DNA of 64,000 nt from Boswellia sacra (lineage: Eukaryota; Streptophyta; Magnoliopsida; Sapindales; Burseraceae): contig SNVD02013841.1 in assembly GCA_013180625.2 (NCBI GenBank), forward strand, positions 1-64,000, written 5' to 3'. Each line of letters starts with the position of its first letter. Within the stretch, counting starts at the first letter, position 1. Made by a program: the position numbers and the translations under genes. The notes beneath the pieces are model-generated. The model searched no databases and was not told the origin of the DNA. It saw only the letters and a list, made by a program, of their open reading frames with translations. This document shows positions 20,945-34,626 of the stretch, one piece after another.

Positions 20945-23900
20945 CCAAATAAGTCATGGTTTTCCACCTACAAACCATTGAATGAAGGGAAGGTCCTCAT
21001 GGGAAATAATGAAGCTTGCAATGTGGCTGGTATTGGAGAAATAAAATTGAAGCTTCATGATGGGATGACGAGGACACTAGCAAATGTAAGACATGTTCCT
21101 AGCTTGAAAAGGAATCTAATATCAGTTGGCATGTTAGATTCTAATGGTTACATAGCTAAGGCTGAAAATGGTGTTCTAAAAATCCTAAAAGAGCCATGGT
21201 TGTCATGAAAGGATACAAGAAGAATGGTATTTACATTCTAAATGGTGAAACAATTTCTGCAGCAGCTGCAATAGCATCAAAATTAGAGGTGAATGTAGCT
21301 GATTTATGGCACATGCGTCTTGGACATGTTAGCGAGAAAGGATTGAAGATTCTTGAAAAGCAAGGTGTCTTTGGAAAGCACAAACTACCGGAGCTGAAAT
21401 TTTGTGAACATTGTGTTTTTGGAAAGAAAACTAGAGTGAAGTTTGCTGTAGCAGAGCACAACACCAAAAGCATCCTAGAATATGTCCATTCAGACCTATG
21501 GGGGCCAGCCAAGACTAAGTCACTAAGTGGTTCCAGGTATTTTCTCACTTTTCTTGATGATTTCAGTAGAAAAGTATGGATTTACATGCTGAAATCTAAG
21601 GATGAAACATTAGAAAAATTCAAACATTGGAAGATAATGGTAGAAAATCTAACCGGCAAGAAACTAAAATTTCTTAGAACTGATAATGGTTTTGAGTTTT
21701 GTGGGGAAGAATTTACCAAATATTGTCAAGAACATGGTGTGGTTAGACATAGAATGGTAAAGGGTACTCCTCAACAAAATGGGTTAGCTGAAAGAATGAA
21801 TAGAACCATTCTAGAGAGGGTTAGATGCATGCTGTTTAATGCTAAATTACCTGCAAGATTTTGGGCAGAGGCTGCTGCTACTGCTTGTTATTTAATCAAC
21901 AGGTGTCCTTCAACTGCAATAAAGCTGAAGACTCCTCAAGAAGTGTGGACTGGTAGAGTACCAAGTCTTGATCACTTGAAAGTGTTTGGAGCAACTGCCT
22001 ATGCACACATTAGGCAAGAGAAGCTTCAACCAAGAGCACTCAAATGCTTGTTTCTTGGCTATCCTCCTGGAGTGAAAGGATACAAATTATGGTGTCCTGA
22101 GCTTGGAAAAGCAATAATCAGCAGAGATGTGCTTTTCAAGGAAGAATAAATTTTGGGATTAGATGAAAGTCCATGTCACAAGAGTAGTGTGTATGATAAA
22201 TCTCAACTTGCTGAATTTGAGTTTGAGATGAAGTCTCAAGATGTTGAGCTGAAAAATTCAGAAACTGAAGAGGAGACACATGATAATGATGTGGAGCATG
22301 GTGAAGGGCAGCAAGATATGCAAGAAACTCATCTTGATCAAGATGAAAATTCTGAAAATGGTGCAGAAGAGTTGCAAGACTATTTGCTTAGTAGAGATAG
22401 AGCTAGAAGAGAAATAAAAGCTCCTAAGAGGTTTGCTTAAGCTGATATTGTTGCTTATGCTTTACAAGTAGGAGAAGAACTTGAGCAAGAACCCACAAAT
22501 TACATTGATGCTGTGACGAGAAAGAATTCAAAACATTGGATAGCTGCAATGAGGGAAGAAATGAGTTCTTTGGTAAAAAATCAGACCTGGGAATTAATTC
22601 CAAAGCCAAAAGGAATTAAAGTGATAGGTTGCAAATGAATTTTTAAGAAAAAATCTGGTATAGATGGAGTACAACCTGAAAAATTCAAAGCTAGACTTGT
22701 AGCTAAGGGATATTCTCAAGTGGAGGGTATTGATTATCAAGAAATATATTCTTCGGTGGTGAGATATACATCCATTCGTCTTCTATTGGCAATGGCAGCT
22801 CAAGAAGACCTGGAAATAGAACAAATGGATGTAACAATGGCTTTCTTGCATGGAAACATTGAAGAAAAAATTCTGATGTAGCATCCTGAAGGCTTTGAAG
22901 TTAAAGGCAAAGAAAATCATGTGTGTTTGCTAAAAAAATCACTCTATGGGCTGAAGCAAGCCCCTAGACAATGGTATAAAAGGTTTGATAGTTACATGAT
23001 TGCAAATGGACTAAAGAGAAGTCAATTTGATAATTGTGTGTACTATCAAAAATTCTGCAGTGGTGATTATCTCTATTTGTTGTTATATGTTGATTACATG
23101 TTGTTGATAGGAAAGAACAAGCAAAGTATCAACAAGTTGAAGCATTTACTAAAATCTGAGTTTGATATGAAGGATATGGGAGCTGCAAAGAAGATTCTTG
23201 GCATGCAGATAATTCGAAACAGATCCAAGAATAAATTATGGTTGAGTCAGAAAGATTACATAGAAAAATTGCTGGTCAAGTTCAACATGAACAAAGCAAA
23301 GATGGTTTCCACTCCTATGGGTGAACAAATCAAAATTTCAGCAGAAGATTGTCCCAAAACAGAAAAGGAGAAGGAGGAAATGGCTTCTATACCATATGCA
23401 AGCTTAGTTGGATCTTTAATGTATGCAATGGTTTGCACTAGACCTGACCTTGCATATTCAGTGAGCATGGTTAGTAGATATATAAGTAATCCTAGAAAAA
23501 TTCATTGGCATGCTGCCAAGTGGATACTAAGATATCTAAGAGGTTCAACTTCTCTTGGATTATGTTATGGAAAAGGTCATGATTCAGGTGGAGTTTTGGA
23601 AGGATTTGTAGACTCAGATTATGCTGGAGACAAGGATAATAGGAGATCAATCACAGGTTATGTGTTCACAATTTGGGGAAAAGCAATTAGTTGGAGAGCA
23701 GGGCTGCAAAGCATGGTTACTCTTTCAACAACTGAAGCTGAATATATTGCAGCTACAGAGGCAATCAAAGAAGGTTTGTGGCTTAAAGGACTGATTATGG
23801 AGTTAGGTGTTGATCAAGACAGTTTTATACTCCATTGTGATAATCAAAGTACCATCCATTTGATCAAGAATCAAGTTCATCATGGTAGAGCAAAGCACAT

Positions 23901-24060
23901 AGATGTCAAATATCACTTTGTGAAAGAAATTGCAGAAAAAGGAATCGTTGCAATGAAGAAAATACCTACTGCAAGAAACCCAGCTGACATGTTAACCAAA
24001 CCTCTCCCAACAGAAAAATTCAGGCTCTGTTTGAGCCTAATTGGAGTCACCAAGGTGTAA
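20945..24060 (+). pseudogene. Copia pol (protease end, integrase, RT, RNase H), interrupted
   Basis: The protease tail runs to about 21190, where a frameshift moves to the integrase frame (21196-22149). That contains the zinc-binding H-x-H...C-x2-C (LWHMRLGHVSEKG, FCEHCVFGKK) and catalytic residues in HSDLWGPA, RTDNGFEF and GTPQQNGLAERMNRT. Stops at 22147-22149 and 22438-22440 precede RT, and there are further stops at 22636-22638 and 22879-22881. RT has SLYGLKQAPRQWYKRF. Its catalytic loop reads YVDYMLL instead of YVDDMLL, so the polymerase would be dead even without the stops. RNase H (STTEAEYIA, HCDNQSTIHL, KHIDVKYHFV) ends at 24060. Confidence 0.9.
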
Positions 24061-24109
24061 TTGAAGAATTGGAGGGAAAATGCACTGATCTTGAGTCAAG
24101 GTGGAGAAT

Positions 24110-24657
24110 TGATGCAATGTGACTCAAGCCACTGCATCTCAACCAGCAACATGCTGCTGTTTTGCTGTTATCTGCATGCTGTTTTGCTGCTGTCTGCATG
24201 CTGTTTTACTGCTGTATGTCTGCTGTTTTTTTGCTGTCTGTCTGTAGCCGTCTTGCTGTCTATTTTCTGGTTGCTATATTTACACTTATAGTCAACCACC
24301 TAAAAAAAGCTATTAATACTGATGTGCAGTAAATGTAGAAAAAGCAGGTCATGTAAGTTGTATAAAACTTGAAAAATAAAGCTGAGTGATGAGAAGCAAA
24401 AACAGAGAGCTTAGAGTGGTTCTAAGCTGAGAGTGCAGTGAGGAGAGTGTGTAATCCAAATTCTCTCTAGTGCATTTATTTCTATCCCTCCCGTGGAGTA
24501 GATCATGGATCGAACCACGTAAATTTTGGTATGTTCTTGTTTATGTTTCTGCACTTAAATTTAGTTTGTATGCTTGCAAGAGAGCACAGTAAATTTCCAG
24601 ATTTTCTGCTTCAAGGCAACCTACTCTAGCCACAAATTATCTCCAGATTTCTTCACA
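24110..24657 (+). repeat. 3' LTR of the Copia element
   Basis: 548 bp, starting TGATGCAATG directly after the purine-rich AAGGTGGAGAAT and ending CTTCTTCACA before ACGTT. It contains a run of imperfect CTGCATGCTGTTTTGCTG repeats near its 5' end that the 5' LTR lacks. Confidence 0.9.
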
Positions 24658-24662
24658 ACGTT

Positions 24663-26378
24663 ATATATTTTCTGAGCATAAAACCATGCCAGTGCTACAA
24701 GTGATAACAGTGTTATGAGTAATTCAGACTAAAGCTCTTTTTTAAACCGTGTATGATGAACCATAAAGATTTAAGGCTTGACCTTTTGCAACAAGGCAGA
24801 TACGGATAATGATTATTTGCCCCTAAAAACTTCTGGCATAAATATTTCGAAATTTTGAAAATATTTAGAAAGAGAGAATGGAATAAAATTGCACCGGCCA
24901 GGACGAGGTCTCCAAACTTCCATCCCGTGGAAATTGGCTCTATCATACGCTGAATTTCTTCGACTGAATTTTATTAGGAAAGACGGGGCATCGAGAGGGC
25001 ATTTCACCAATGAGTGACATTATTCATGCGTCAAAGGGTGCGAAGAACAAACATACCAGAAAAAAGGAACTGCAATTCTATGGCTTCACTAAATACTAAA
25101 AATCTATTCAAAGCCAATCTTTATCTAATACGTAACATACTTTCTAAAATACATAAATGGCATGAGCTATGAACTACTGGCACCTGCTCATTTTAATCGA
25201 GACCTACAAGAAAATGAGCCCACTGGCGTAACTAAATTTTTTTTTTTTTTCAGATGGGTTGAAAAGGCTTTCAAAAATCTTTAATAAATCTTATTAATTG
25301 AAAAAAAATGTAGTTACATCTAATTAAAGGAAGATGTGTACCTTACTTTTCAAAATATAAATCGAATAATAGAAAACAACTTATACAATTATAATATAAT
25401 CAAATAAAGAATAAAGAAATATAATTTAAAAATAAGATAAAAGATTATTAAAAATTTATTTTAACATGATCAAATAATAAAAATAAACTATTATTTGTAA
25501 AATAAAAAATATTACAAATAACCATGAGCTAAAGTCTAATATTACACATAATAATGATATTTTATACAATATTATCCATAACTCTATTGTTAAATAATTT
25601 CAGTTAAATTTAAACCAAAGGGGTAAAAAAAGTAACTTAAATCATCTGCTTAAATGGTAATATGCTTATTTTTTAAATAAAATAATCTTATAAAACTTTA
25701 ATAAAAAAACATAAACAGTAAAAAACATAGAATAAATGCATCAACTACTAACTACGCATTCAAAACATACTGCTCTTGTGTGAATTTATTTATTTGAGCA
25801 AAGTTGATTGGTGTTTTAGATTAATTTTAAAATTAACTTAAAATAGTTTTTTTAGGGGTTTTGACTTTTTTTATGACTATTATAATTTTTTAAATTTTGT
25901 TTATTTTAATTATAAGAAAGTTTCTTATAATTTTTAATTTTATTTTAGTTAGTTTAATTAATTTTATTTAATTTTTAGTATTAAAATACTATATTTTAAT
26001 CGGTTTATTTATTTTTATCATTTTAATTTATCCTCTCTTGCTTATATTTAACTTCTTTATTTTTAGTTCGACTGTTGTTATATATTTTTCTTAGAGTTTT
26101 ATAGCTTATTTTATTTAGAAGTTTTATGTTTGTTATTTTTTGGTATAAGGTTATCGATAAAAATTTTATAACTCTTTGATTTAAATACTAAGTCAATTAT
26201 AAAATGCTAAAATAATGGATGATAGTATGATTGAAAGGAATAATAATTATTATATATATTTTTGATGTGCCAGGTGACTAATTTAACAGAATTTGGTGTT
26301 AGTAGAGTTATGATAATATTATATGAAACATAGGGGTTATGTCTATAGTATCCTTAATTAGAGGTTATTTGTAATATT
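24663..26378. other. AT-rich DNA, formerly FRO 3' flank at its left edge
   Basis: The first few hundred bases should be the displaced FRO downstream region. The rest is very AT-rich with poly-T/poly-A tracts (for example about 25237-25250). No coding potential or repeat boundary could be supported. Confidence 0.4.
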
Positions 26379-26958
26379 TGTTGGAGATAAAAGGTTTAAA
26401 ATGAACATTTACATAATGAGTTACAAAATTTATTTTGCGATTAATTTCATACGTTACAAGTATAATAAAAACATGTGTTACGAAACTTATTATTTGTAAC
26501 GTTCATGTTTTTATTAAGAACTTATGGCTTGGGAGTTACAAGAATTAATTTGTAAGTTACCTAAACTACAAGATTATATAAACGAGTCTCATGGTTCTAA
26601 CATTAGAAGGTTGAATATTCTTTGATTATTTTCTATGTTTTGAGCAACCACGACACATGAAGATAGGTTATTTTTTTTCGGTAATCGTGCTCATCAAGAA
26701 GATAGGTTGTGAGTACTGGGCTGTATTTTGGAGTCCTTGAGTACCGATATGACCCGCACGAGGGGATGACTCTTTGGCTTTAGGACAATGCCTTCGACAT
26801 GCCTCGCAAGTGCTTAGGCCACATATTTCTTACTTTATCTCTTTACTTGTTATATTTATTTAATTTATTGTTATGTTAATCTAATTTAAATATTTTATTA
26901 TTTTCAATGCGTTATTGTTTGATTATTTGATTTAGATTTATTATAAATATTCCCAACA
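26379..26958 (+). repeat. 5' LTR of the LARD-like element
   Basis: Begins TGTTGGAG and ends CCCAACA, an inverted terminal pair. Only the first ~375 bp can be checked against the second copy; the remaining 200 bp are assigned by terminal symmetry. Confidence 0.5.
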
Positions 26959-29724
26959 ATCTAAAGCTAAAGAAGTGTCTTATTATTGTTTGCCTTAACA
27001 ACTTAATTCATCATTAGGTGTTGTATAACATGATTAATTTCTAGAGCATGTTTATTGCTTGTTTTATTTTGTTTATCATATGATTATGTTATGTTAACAC
27101 GTTTGCTTGTAAGGATCTAAGAGATTCACCATGTTATTTTTTTTTAATTGTTCTAAAATTTATTTAGCCTTAAAATATGGTTGTTTGAGTGATTTTTTTT
27201 AGGTGAATATTTACTTGCATGTTTAGGTAATTCTAAATGCTGAAAAAATATAATCTTAGAGTTTTATACTTGCATAAGCATAAATTTGTGAGTAGAGTTA
27301 TTAGCTTGAGTAAGTAGATAATATATGGTGTAATATCTTCCTTTTAATGCTTAAAAGTTTTATTTAACATGTATATGTGTGATACTTCTTATTTGATATA
27401 TTTTAATGAAATGCAACGATATGACAATTAGTTATTTGTATTGTGTGAATATATATTATATATTATATGTATTGAATTATTGTTGACATATGATTATGAG
27501 TAAAATCTTATTGTCTATGATTAACATGTAAAAGAAAAAAAGAAATGCATCTTTATGGTGTTTTAATATATGCTACAAGTAGCTAAAAAAAATGTTCATG
27601 TTTTTAGAGTCTTTCAAGTATTTGATTATTTATATATTTTCTCGTGTACTCATTAACAAAATTTTAATGTTGAAATTATTAAATACTAAAGTTGCAGTTG
27701 AAACAGTTTAGACTAAATTGATCGGTAGCATACTTTCCAACAACTATCTTGTAAGTATATTACCTTAAAGATATCAACGAGGTAACATAAATATTCTCGT
27801 TGTTGCTTATTTAAACTATACAAATATTAATTATATTAAAGTTTGTTGTTTGTGATGTTGGCTACTTATTAAATATATATGTGAGAGTTATGTTTTGTGC
27901 ATATTATTATGAATGAGTTAAATGTCCAATTTATATGTTACTTGCATACATTAAATTTTATTGCACAATTACATGGGTATATTAGAAACTCATTTAAGGA
28001 TTCAATGTTGAATTTTTTTTTCAAAGAATATAGATGAGTTACATATAGTGGTTTTGTAATCAAAACCTTTTATGAGTTTTTATTATGGTTTAATAAATAT
28101 TTCAGTTATGAAAATTCATACTACTGATATTTATTACAGGTTGATTATTTGTGATTTAATTAATTTTATATGTTACTAATTAAGTGTGTTATTATTTTGG
28201 AGTAAGACAATCTTTGATCTTGGTTGCATATTATTACAAATTGATTTAGAATTCAATTTGTATGTTACTTGCATGTATTAATTTTTTATTACGCATTTCC
28301 ATGTGTTTATTAGAAATTTATATGTAAGATGGTGAGCTATTAAGTCATAGTTTCTTGTGGCTATCATACATATTAGGTGATGACATCTAAATAATTGATT
28401 ACTAGAGTATGTTAAAAAGACTAATAGATTATTATGATAATTTATGTGGTTGTAATGAATGAAATAATAGCATAAATGCTAATGATTATTATTAAATACA
28501 TATATGAGTTATATATTATATTTGCAGTTTTAGCAATAAATATCTTATTAATGTGAGGATTGAAAAAAATTTTTCTAATGTGGGGGTTTCTAGTCTTTAA
28601 GCGGTTTCATATTTTAGTTTCTAATTTTGTACAATTAAGATGACCATGATTTGAGTGTAGTTATTATTTTGATGAGTTTTAAAATTTAACAAATTAGTGC
28701 ATTAATATTTTATGGAGTTATTGCTACTGTATTTAAAATCTTATTTAATGTGGGGGTTTTCTTTATTTGATAGTTGTTAATGTTTTATGATATTTTGAGA
28801 AAAAAATGATATTATAAATTATTAAATGATTATTAATTTTGTGTATGAGTTTGAAAATATTATTACTTATGAGGTGATTAAGTGCTCTTTCAATTTTCTT
28901 TATTGTGCCTTTGATATTCTTATGCTCTCTAACATTTTCTTTTTGTGAAATATTTAATATTATTTAAGAGAGCTACCGGAAGCAATCATCAAAATAATGG
29001 GACCTAGTTCTCAAAGATAAAATCAATGAGATTTTGTGCAATTATAAAGATTTTTAGCATGCTAATTAATTAATTAAATTATCCAAGGGGATGCGCTTAA
29101 GCCCGAAGGGAGTCACCTAGGGAAGTAACCCAACCTCTATGATTGGAGATCCCATGAAGGAGGTTCAATGGGTAGGAACAATCCGTACTGCGTGACTTGT
29201 TAAGCACAACTATAATGACATATCTTAGAGGAGATATGATCCTACTCATCCCTATGGCAAAGTGCTTGTTATATGTGATGTTAGGAAGGATATTTATCCT
29301 AAATGAGTCCAAAGGCTAGATACTCTTGCGAGGTATAGGTCACATATACCTTTTGAAGACTCACCTAAGTGAGAGCGTTGTGAGGGCCGCGACTGTGAGA
29401 ATTTGGTTGTTCTCTAAAACTCTCATGAGAATCAAGATTAAGCGCATGGCCATTAATAGCGTTAACCCGCCAAAACCATGTCTTCATCGATATTATGTGT
29501 GTGATAATTTGAAGTTTGTTCAAGAAATCGAGTTCAAGACTTTGTTCACTCAGGTTTCTCAAATGGATACTATCTACACTAAGTGTAGGTTCAAACCCGA
29601 AAGGTAACTATACCCATTGCATAATAGAATGTTGCTCTTTATATATAGTTTTCATTTTATGAGTATTTTTATCTTAATATTTTATTTTATAAAGCTTTAA
29701 AGTTTTAAACCTTTTGTGGGCGAC

Positions 29725-30099
29725 TGTTGGAGATAAAAGGTTTAAAACAAACATTTATATCATGAGTTACAAAATTTATTTTGAGATTAATTTCATATGT
29801 TACAAGTATAATAAAAACATGAGTTACGAAACTTATTATTTGTACCGTTCATGTTTTTATTGAGAACTTATGGCTTTGGAGTTACAAGAATTAATTTGTA
29901 AGTTACCTAAGCTACGAGATTATATAAACGAGTCTCGTGGTTTTAACATTAGAAGGTTGAATATTCTTTAATTATTTTCTATGTTTTGAGCAACCGCGAC
30001 ACATGAAGAGAGGTTATTTTCTTCCTGTAATCGTGCTCATCGAGAAGATAGGCTGTGAGCACTGAGTTGTATTTTGGAGCCCTTGAGTACCGATATGAC
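29725..30099 (+). repeat. 3' LTR of the LARD-like element (truncated)
   Basis: Matches 26379-26753 almost base for base, then diverges abruptly after GATATGAC. Either the true LTR ends here and the left limit differs, or the 3' part was deleted. No target duplication could be found. Confidence 0.6.
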
Positions 30100-33000
30100 T
30101 AAGAAATAAGAGAAACAGGTGGTAAGGCCACCAATACACTAATATCAACTCAGTTTTCAGCTTTTTTATATTCTAAGAACTGCTGACTTAATTAAGTTTG
30201 TAGTGGGCACCACTTAAGAGAGTTGTTTCTAGTGATTGCAGGAAAACCGCCCAAGGCAACATTCTTTCTCTCTCTCTTTTTTTTTTTTTTTTCCCTGGGT
30301 TTTCAGTACCATTAACATTTACAACACAGAGCTGGATAGAGTGCTGGGTCGACATAATTTGAGGAAATTAATATTGGTGTGTAAGACAGCACTGAACTCA
30401 TTTGACAGCATCATTGTTGTTACTTGACCACTCATTCTACAAATTCGGCCGGAACACTACGAATTAAAAAAGAAAAAAAAAAGCATTCATAAAAAAGGAA
30501 AAATGTAAATGTGCATGAGCAAGTAATTTGGGCAAACATAAATCATTAATCGTGTGAAGGCAAATATATCATAAAATTATATTCACCTTAACAGGATCAT
30601 TAATCATTGCCAGCTTTTGCACAGAAGGGAAAGATTAAGGTACCTATGAATTGTCTTTTTCATTGGAAAAAAAAAATGCTTGCTCCGATCCAATAAAATG
30701 AGATCTGCTTACATATGTTAGGAGAACTGCGAACATTGTGCTAGGAGATTAGCTTTAGATATGCTTTTCTCTATTCATAAGATTTAGTATTTTAACAACA
30801 AAAATGAAATAATTACATTCCGTCTGGTTTATTCTAAGTGGTTGGAATACATATATAGTCAAACAATCCTGCCATTAGAACTACTTTTTGGTAGTCTATC
30901 TAGCTACCCAGCCCCTTGCTTTAGATTTCTCTATGTTTTTACTTCTCAATATATAGACAATTGCTAAATTTTCTTTTGGCGATTATTCTAGGAGGCCAAG
31001 GCCCCAAGAAGATTAAATTGTGAACTTAATTAATGTTTTAAGTTGAATAACGACAACCGCCTCACAGCTAGAATTGATGTCCCTTCTAATATTCTTTATT
31101 GGATTCAAAATGTATGCTTGACTTCTGGAGAGAAACTTTTTGAGAGGATAACTTCCGAACAAGTTAATACGGATAATGTTCATTTTGGTTCATGTTTGAT
31201 TGCAACGTAGTATGACCTATAAATCTATGAACAGATGTTTAGTCAAAGGGATCGAGCACCGAGTTTTGATATTTTCAATTATTTATTTGAGCAAATATAC
31301 TGACTTTTAGTCACTCATTGAAGCCAAGAAACTAGTAAACATTTTAAACCTTCCACATAAACAAGTGTTAAACGTCATGCATCAGATTATTGCAAAGTTA
31401 CCAGATGGAGCAATCATGAAACATTAATTGATTATAATAGGCCTATATATATGAAGGCTTGTACTAAGGCAGGGCTTTTCCTGACAGTAACTTATCTGAT
31501 GCAGGTTCTTAACAAAAATCAACTCAACTTGCATTGTAGTCTATTGGCAGATGGCAACTGCATAAATGATTAAAGAATATATGGATACGTTAATGAACTT
31601 GAAAATGAAGAAAGCTAATGCATTAAGAAATTTACCCGTGTAATCTATGTCACTATCCTCTCAAACCGGTAAGCAAATTAACAAACTTGTTAATAACGCA
31701 TTTTTTTGATAAGTTTCATATTCTATTAGGTAAGCAAAAAATGTTTGCTTCATGATTGTTTTACCCGTTTGAACGGAGTGATATTAGTGCAGATGTAAGA
31801 TCAAAATACACTTTTGGATTGTTTTGGAATGGCCGAAACAGATTTGTATTCTCTTCATGAGCGAATTCCTATATTGTAGGCCTGGGACTTACTTCTTCTG
31901 GGCTGTTTCCTATGGGCTGGGACACTTTTGAGAAATCTTATTGAGGATTACAATTTGAGCAGGCCAGAAGAATATTATTTTCAATAGTAGTTCTATTTCG
32001 CTCGTAATATTTAATTCTTCTATTTTATTTTCTTATCTTTCGATATTTTTATCCTAAAATAAGATTACTAAAAAAGACAAAAAGAAATTTTAAATAATCC
32101 ACATATTGAAATATCTCAATTTTCACAAATAATTTGAAGAAAAAATTATTTTAGACAAATTCACAAAAATTTACGATGCAATCGTAATTTTAGAATGATT
32201 CTATGCTATGAGCTGTCATGGGTTCGATAACTTATCATTGAATATCAAGCATCATTGTTTTCAACTGCCCCAACAGCAAGCACTCTGCCTTAAATTTAAA
32301 GGAACTGCTCTATCATGATTACTTCTCTTCTTCGCAAGCTTCCATGAGTAAGGTTGGATGAATATGATTTATTTATTAATTCAAGTCTTTGCTGATTGTT
32401 TCTATGTGATTTATTTTCTCTAAAACCCTTCATGGATTGAAATTTCACTAATCATAAACTTTATTATAATCTAATTTTAATGGGTTATATTATGTTTTAC
32501 ATCCTCAACCATCCATTTAAATAATAATACAGGAACTGAAACTGGTTGATTTTTAGTTCCCAGTACGACAAGGGGTTTGTGTGTTAACGTTTGGTAAAGC
32601 AGAGAGGCGCGCAAAACTTCCTTTCAAAGTCTTTTCGGCTGCAAAGTGAGAGTATGTGTGAAGGCAGCAGCATGGGCAAAAATTTGGGAATCAATTGGGA
32701 ATTAGTAAAAAATAAAGATTTAAAACTTTTAATTGGGTGAATTTATAAGTAAGGATTGAAGACTTAGAAAGTGGTGGTCAAATAGAACAACTCTATTTCC
32801 AAAAGTAATAAGCATTCTACTCATATAAATAGTGCCAAGCAAAAAGCTCTATGAGAGGAAAAAGCTTAAGAAAATATCATAAAATAATTATTATATCTCA
32901 AGATAGATATTTGAAGCGTATAAAAAATGCTATTAATAATTTAATATATACAACAAAGAGCGAGAAAGAGTGATGCCTAAAGATAATAATTTGAACAGAT

Positions 33001-34618
33001 ACTGTTTCATCGTTTACAAGTAGAATTTGATCCGACGCCCTGAAGCCATTTATAGGATCACTGTTTTTACCAGATATTCAATATTCTATAAAACGGCAAC
33101 ACCTACATATTTTAAAAAAAAAAAAACAGAAGAAAAGTAAAATTAATGTGCAAGTACAAATAATTTAAGCAGACAAGAATCATCAAATATATGAAGGCAA
33201 TTATATCGAACAACTATATTCACATAAATAGACTCTCCAATAATTTAGCTTTTCCACAGAAGGGAAAGAAGGTACCTTTAAATTGCCAATATCACCGCGA
33301 AAAAAGCTTGCTCAAATCCAATGAACGCAGATCTGCTGAAATGTGCTTAGATACAAGTTATTTGCATAATTCTAAATGTCTAGCACCTTGCATGTTTTGG
33401 AAACTAAGAAGAGGCATTTCCACTATTTTAAAAATTGTAGAATAAAAGGTGAAGACAGGCAGTATTTCATTCTCTAATTTATTTCCTTTTAATTGATTTC
33501 ATGGTTTTAAATAATTTTTTATAGGTAGTTTCTTATTAAATAATTTTAGGAAACTTTGGGTTTATAAGTGCTTTTCTGATTCCAAACAACCTCAATTTTT
33601 TTAACCAGCGTTTTAAAATAAAAGCATAAAAGATTTGGTTCTTTTTGTTAAGGATAGGGCTATGTGAACCCCTAAAAATGCATTACACACCCCTCTTCTA
33701 AGCATATCATCATTATTTTTATAAATTAAATATTTATCTAAAACATATGAATAATCTTCAAAACTAAACCTTCATAATCAATTCTAAATTACTATTTATT
33801 ACATGAAAATACATTTAAAACATAGAATTTTCATTCAAACTTCATAAATTGGTTATAAATATACTTTTTATTTGATAGTTATTTTGTATTTTACATGATA
33901 TTAAGTTGTCGGTTGTTTGCCGATTTAGATTCAATGGATTTCACCACTAATCAATCCAAATTTCAATCGGTTGGAGATCTTTTCCAATAGTGTTGTTCTT
34001 TGTGTCCTTTAAAATCTCTTTGTATGCCCCACTTAAATAAAAACTTAATATTAAGACAATTTTTTTAATATAAATGACTAAAAAGGATATTGACATTTTT
34101 AAGTATATCCAATGTCTTTATTTTATCTTTAAATACTTAATTTCAAATATGTTTCAAAATTGATTTTTTATGTTTATAGAGCATTTTGAAATGATGGACC
34201 ATGAATTCGGGCATTGGCATTACAAACATGAGGAAAACATTAATAAGTTTTTTATTTTCATTTTTTTTTGTTTTCCTGCAATGAGTTTTGTTCAATTGTT
34301 CTGAACTGAATATTTTCGTTTAATTCAATTCAATATAACAAAATAAGCAAGTCTTACAGATATATACTGAACTATGATTATTTGTTCAATTGTAAAAATT
34401 CAAACATTTATATAATATTCAATTCAATCTAACTGAATAATTGAACCATATGCATGACAAAAATCATTTGCTTTGTAATAAGCGGCTAACCTAAATTATT
34501 GAATCATGTTTAGTTACATTGAATTAAGCATTCAGTAAAAATTCCTAGTATTGTCTAAACATCTTAGTTATATGTATTAATCAAAAGTTTGCAAATTGTT
34601 TAGTTTCATACATTATAT
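30100..34618. other. Long intergenic stretch with a diverged internal duplication
   Basis: No recognisable gene. About 220 bp at 30500-30722 are related to 33137-33352 in the same orientation; shared words include CACAGAAGGGAAAGA, AAGGTACCT and AGATCTGCT. A short open frame at about 31040-31210 (IDVPSNILYWIQNVCL...) has no match I know. The rest is AT-rich. Confidence 0.45.
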
Positions 34619-34626
34619 GTTATAAA

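Larger units (their letters stand above)
19513..24657 (+). mobile_element. Complete Tork/Tnt1-like Ty1/Copia retrotransposon
   Basis: Two LTRs (19513-19961 and 24110-24657), a methionine-tRNA primer site, a polypurine tract and gag-pol in Copia order (Gag, protease, integrase, RT, RNase H) define a full-length 5145-bp element. The 5-bp duplication ACGTT is at 19508-19512 and 24658-24662. The LTRs are nearly identical except that the 5' copy lacks about 98 bp near its start, so the insertion looks fairly recent. The polyprotein has several stops and a frameshift, so the copy could only move with proteins supplied in trans. Confidence 0.93.
26379..30099 (+). mobile_element. Non-autonomous LTR retrotransposon (LARD-like), 3' truncated
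   Basis: About 370 bp at 26379 onward are repeated in the same orientation at 29725 onward with few differences (start TGTTGGAGATAAAAGG, later ACGAGTCT and GAGTACCGATATGAC). I read these as LTRs. The 5' LTR probably extends to CCCAACA at 26958, which mirrors the TGTTGG start. The second copy breaks off at 30099, where similarity stops. The interior (26959-29724) is AT-rich and has no gag, RT or integrase; a conserved-looking, GC-richer patch lies at 29090-29620. Confidence 0.65.
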
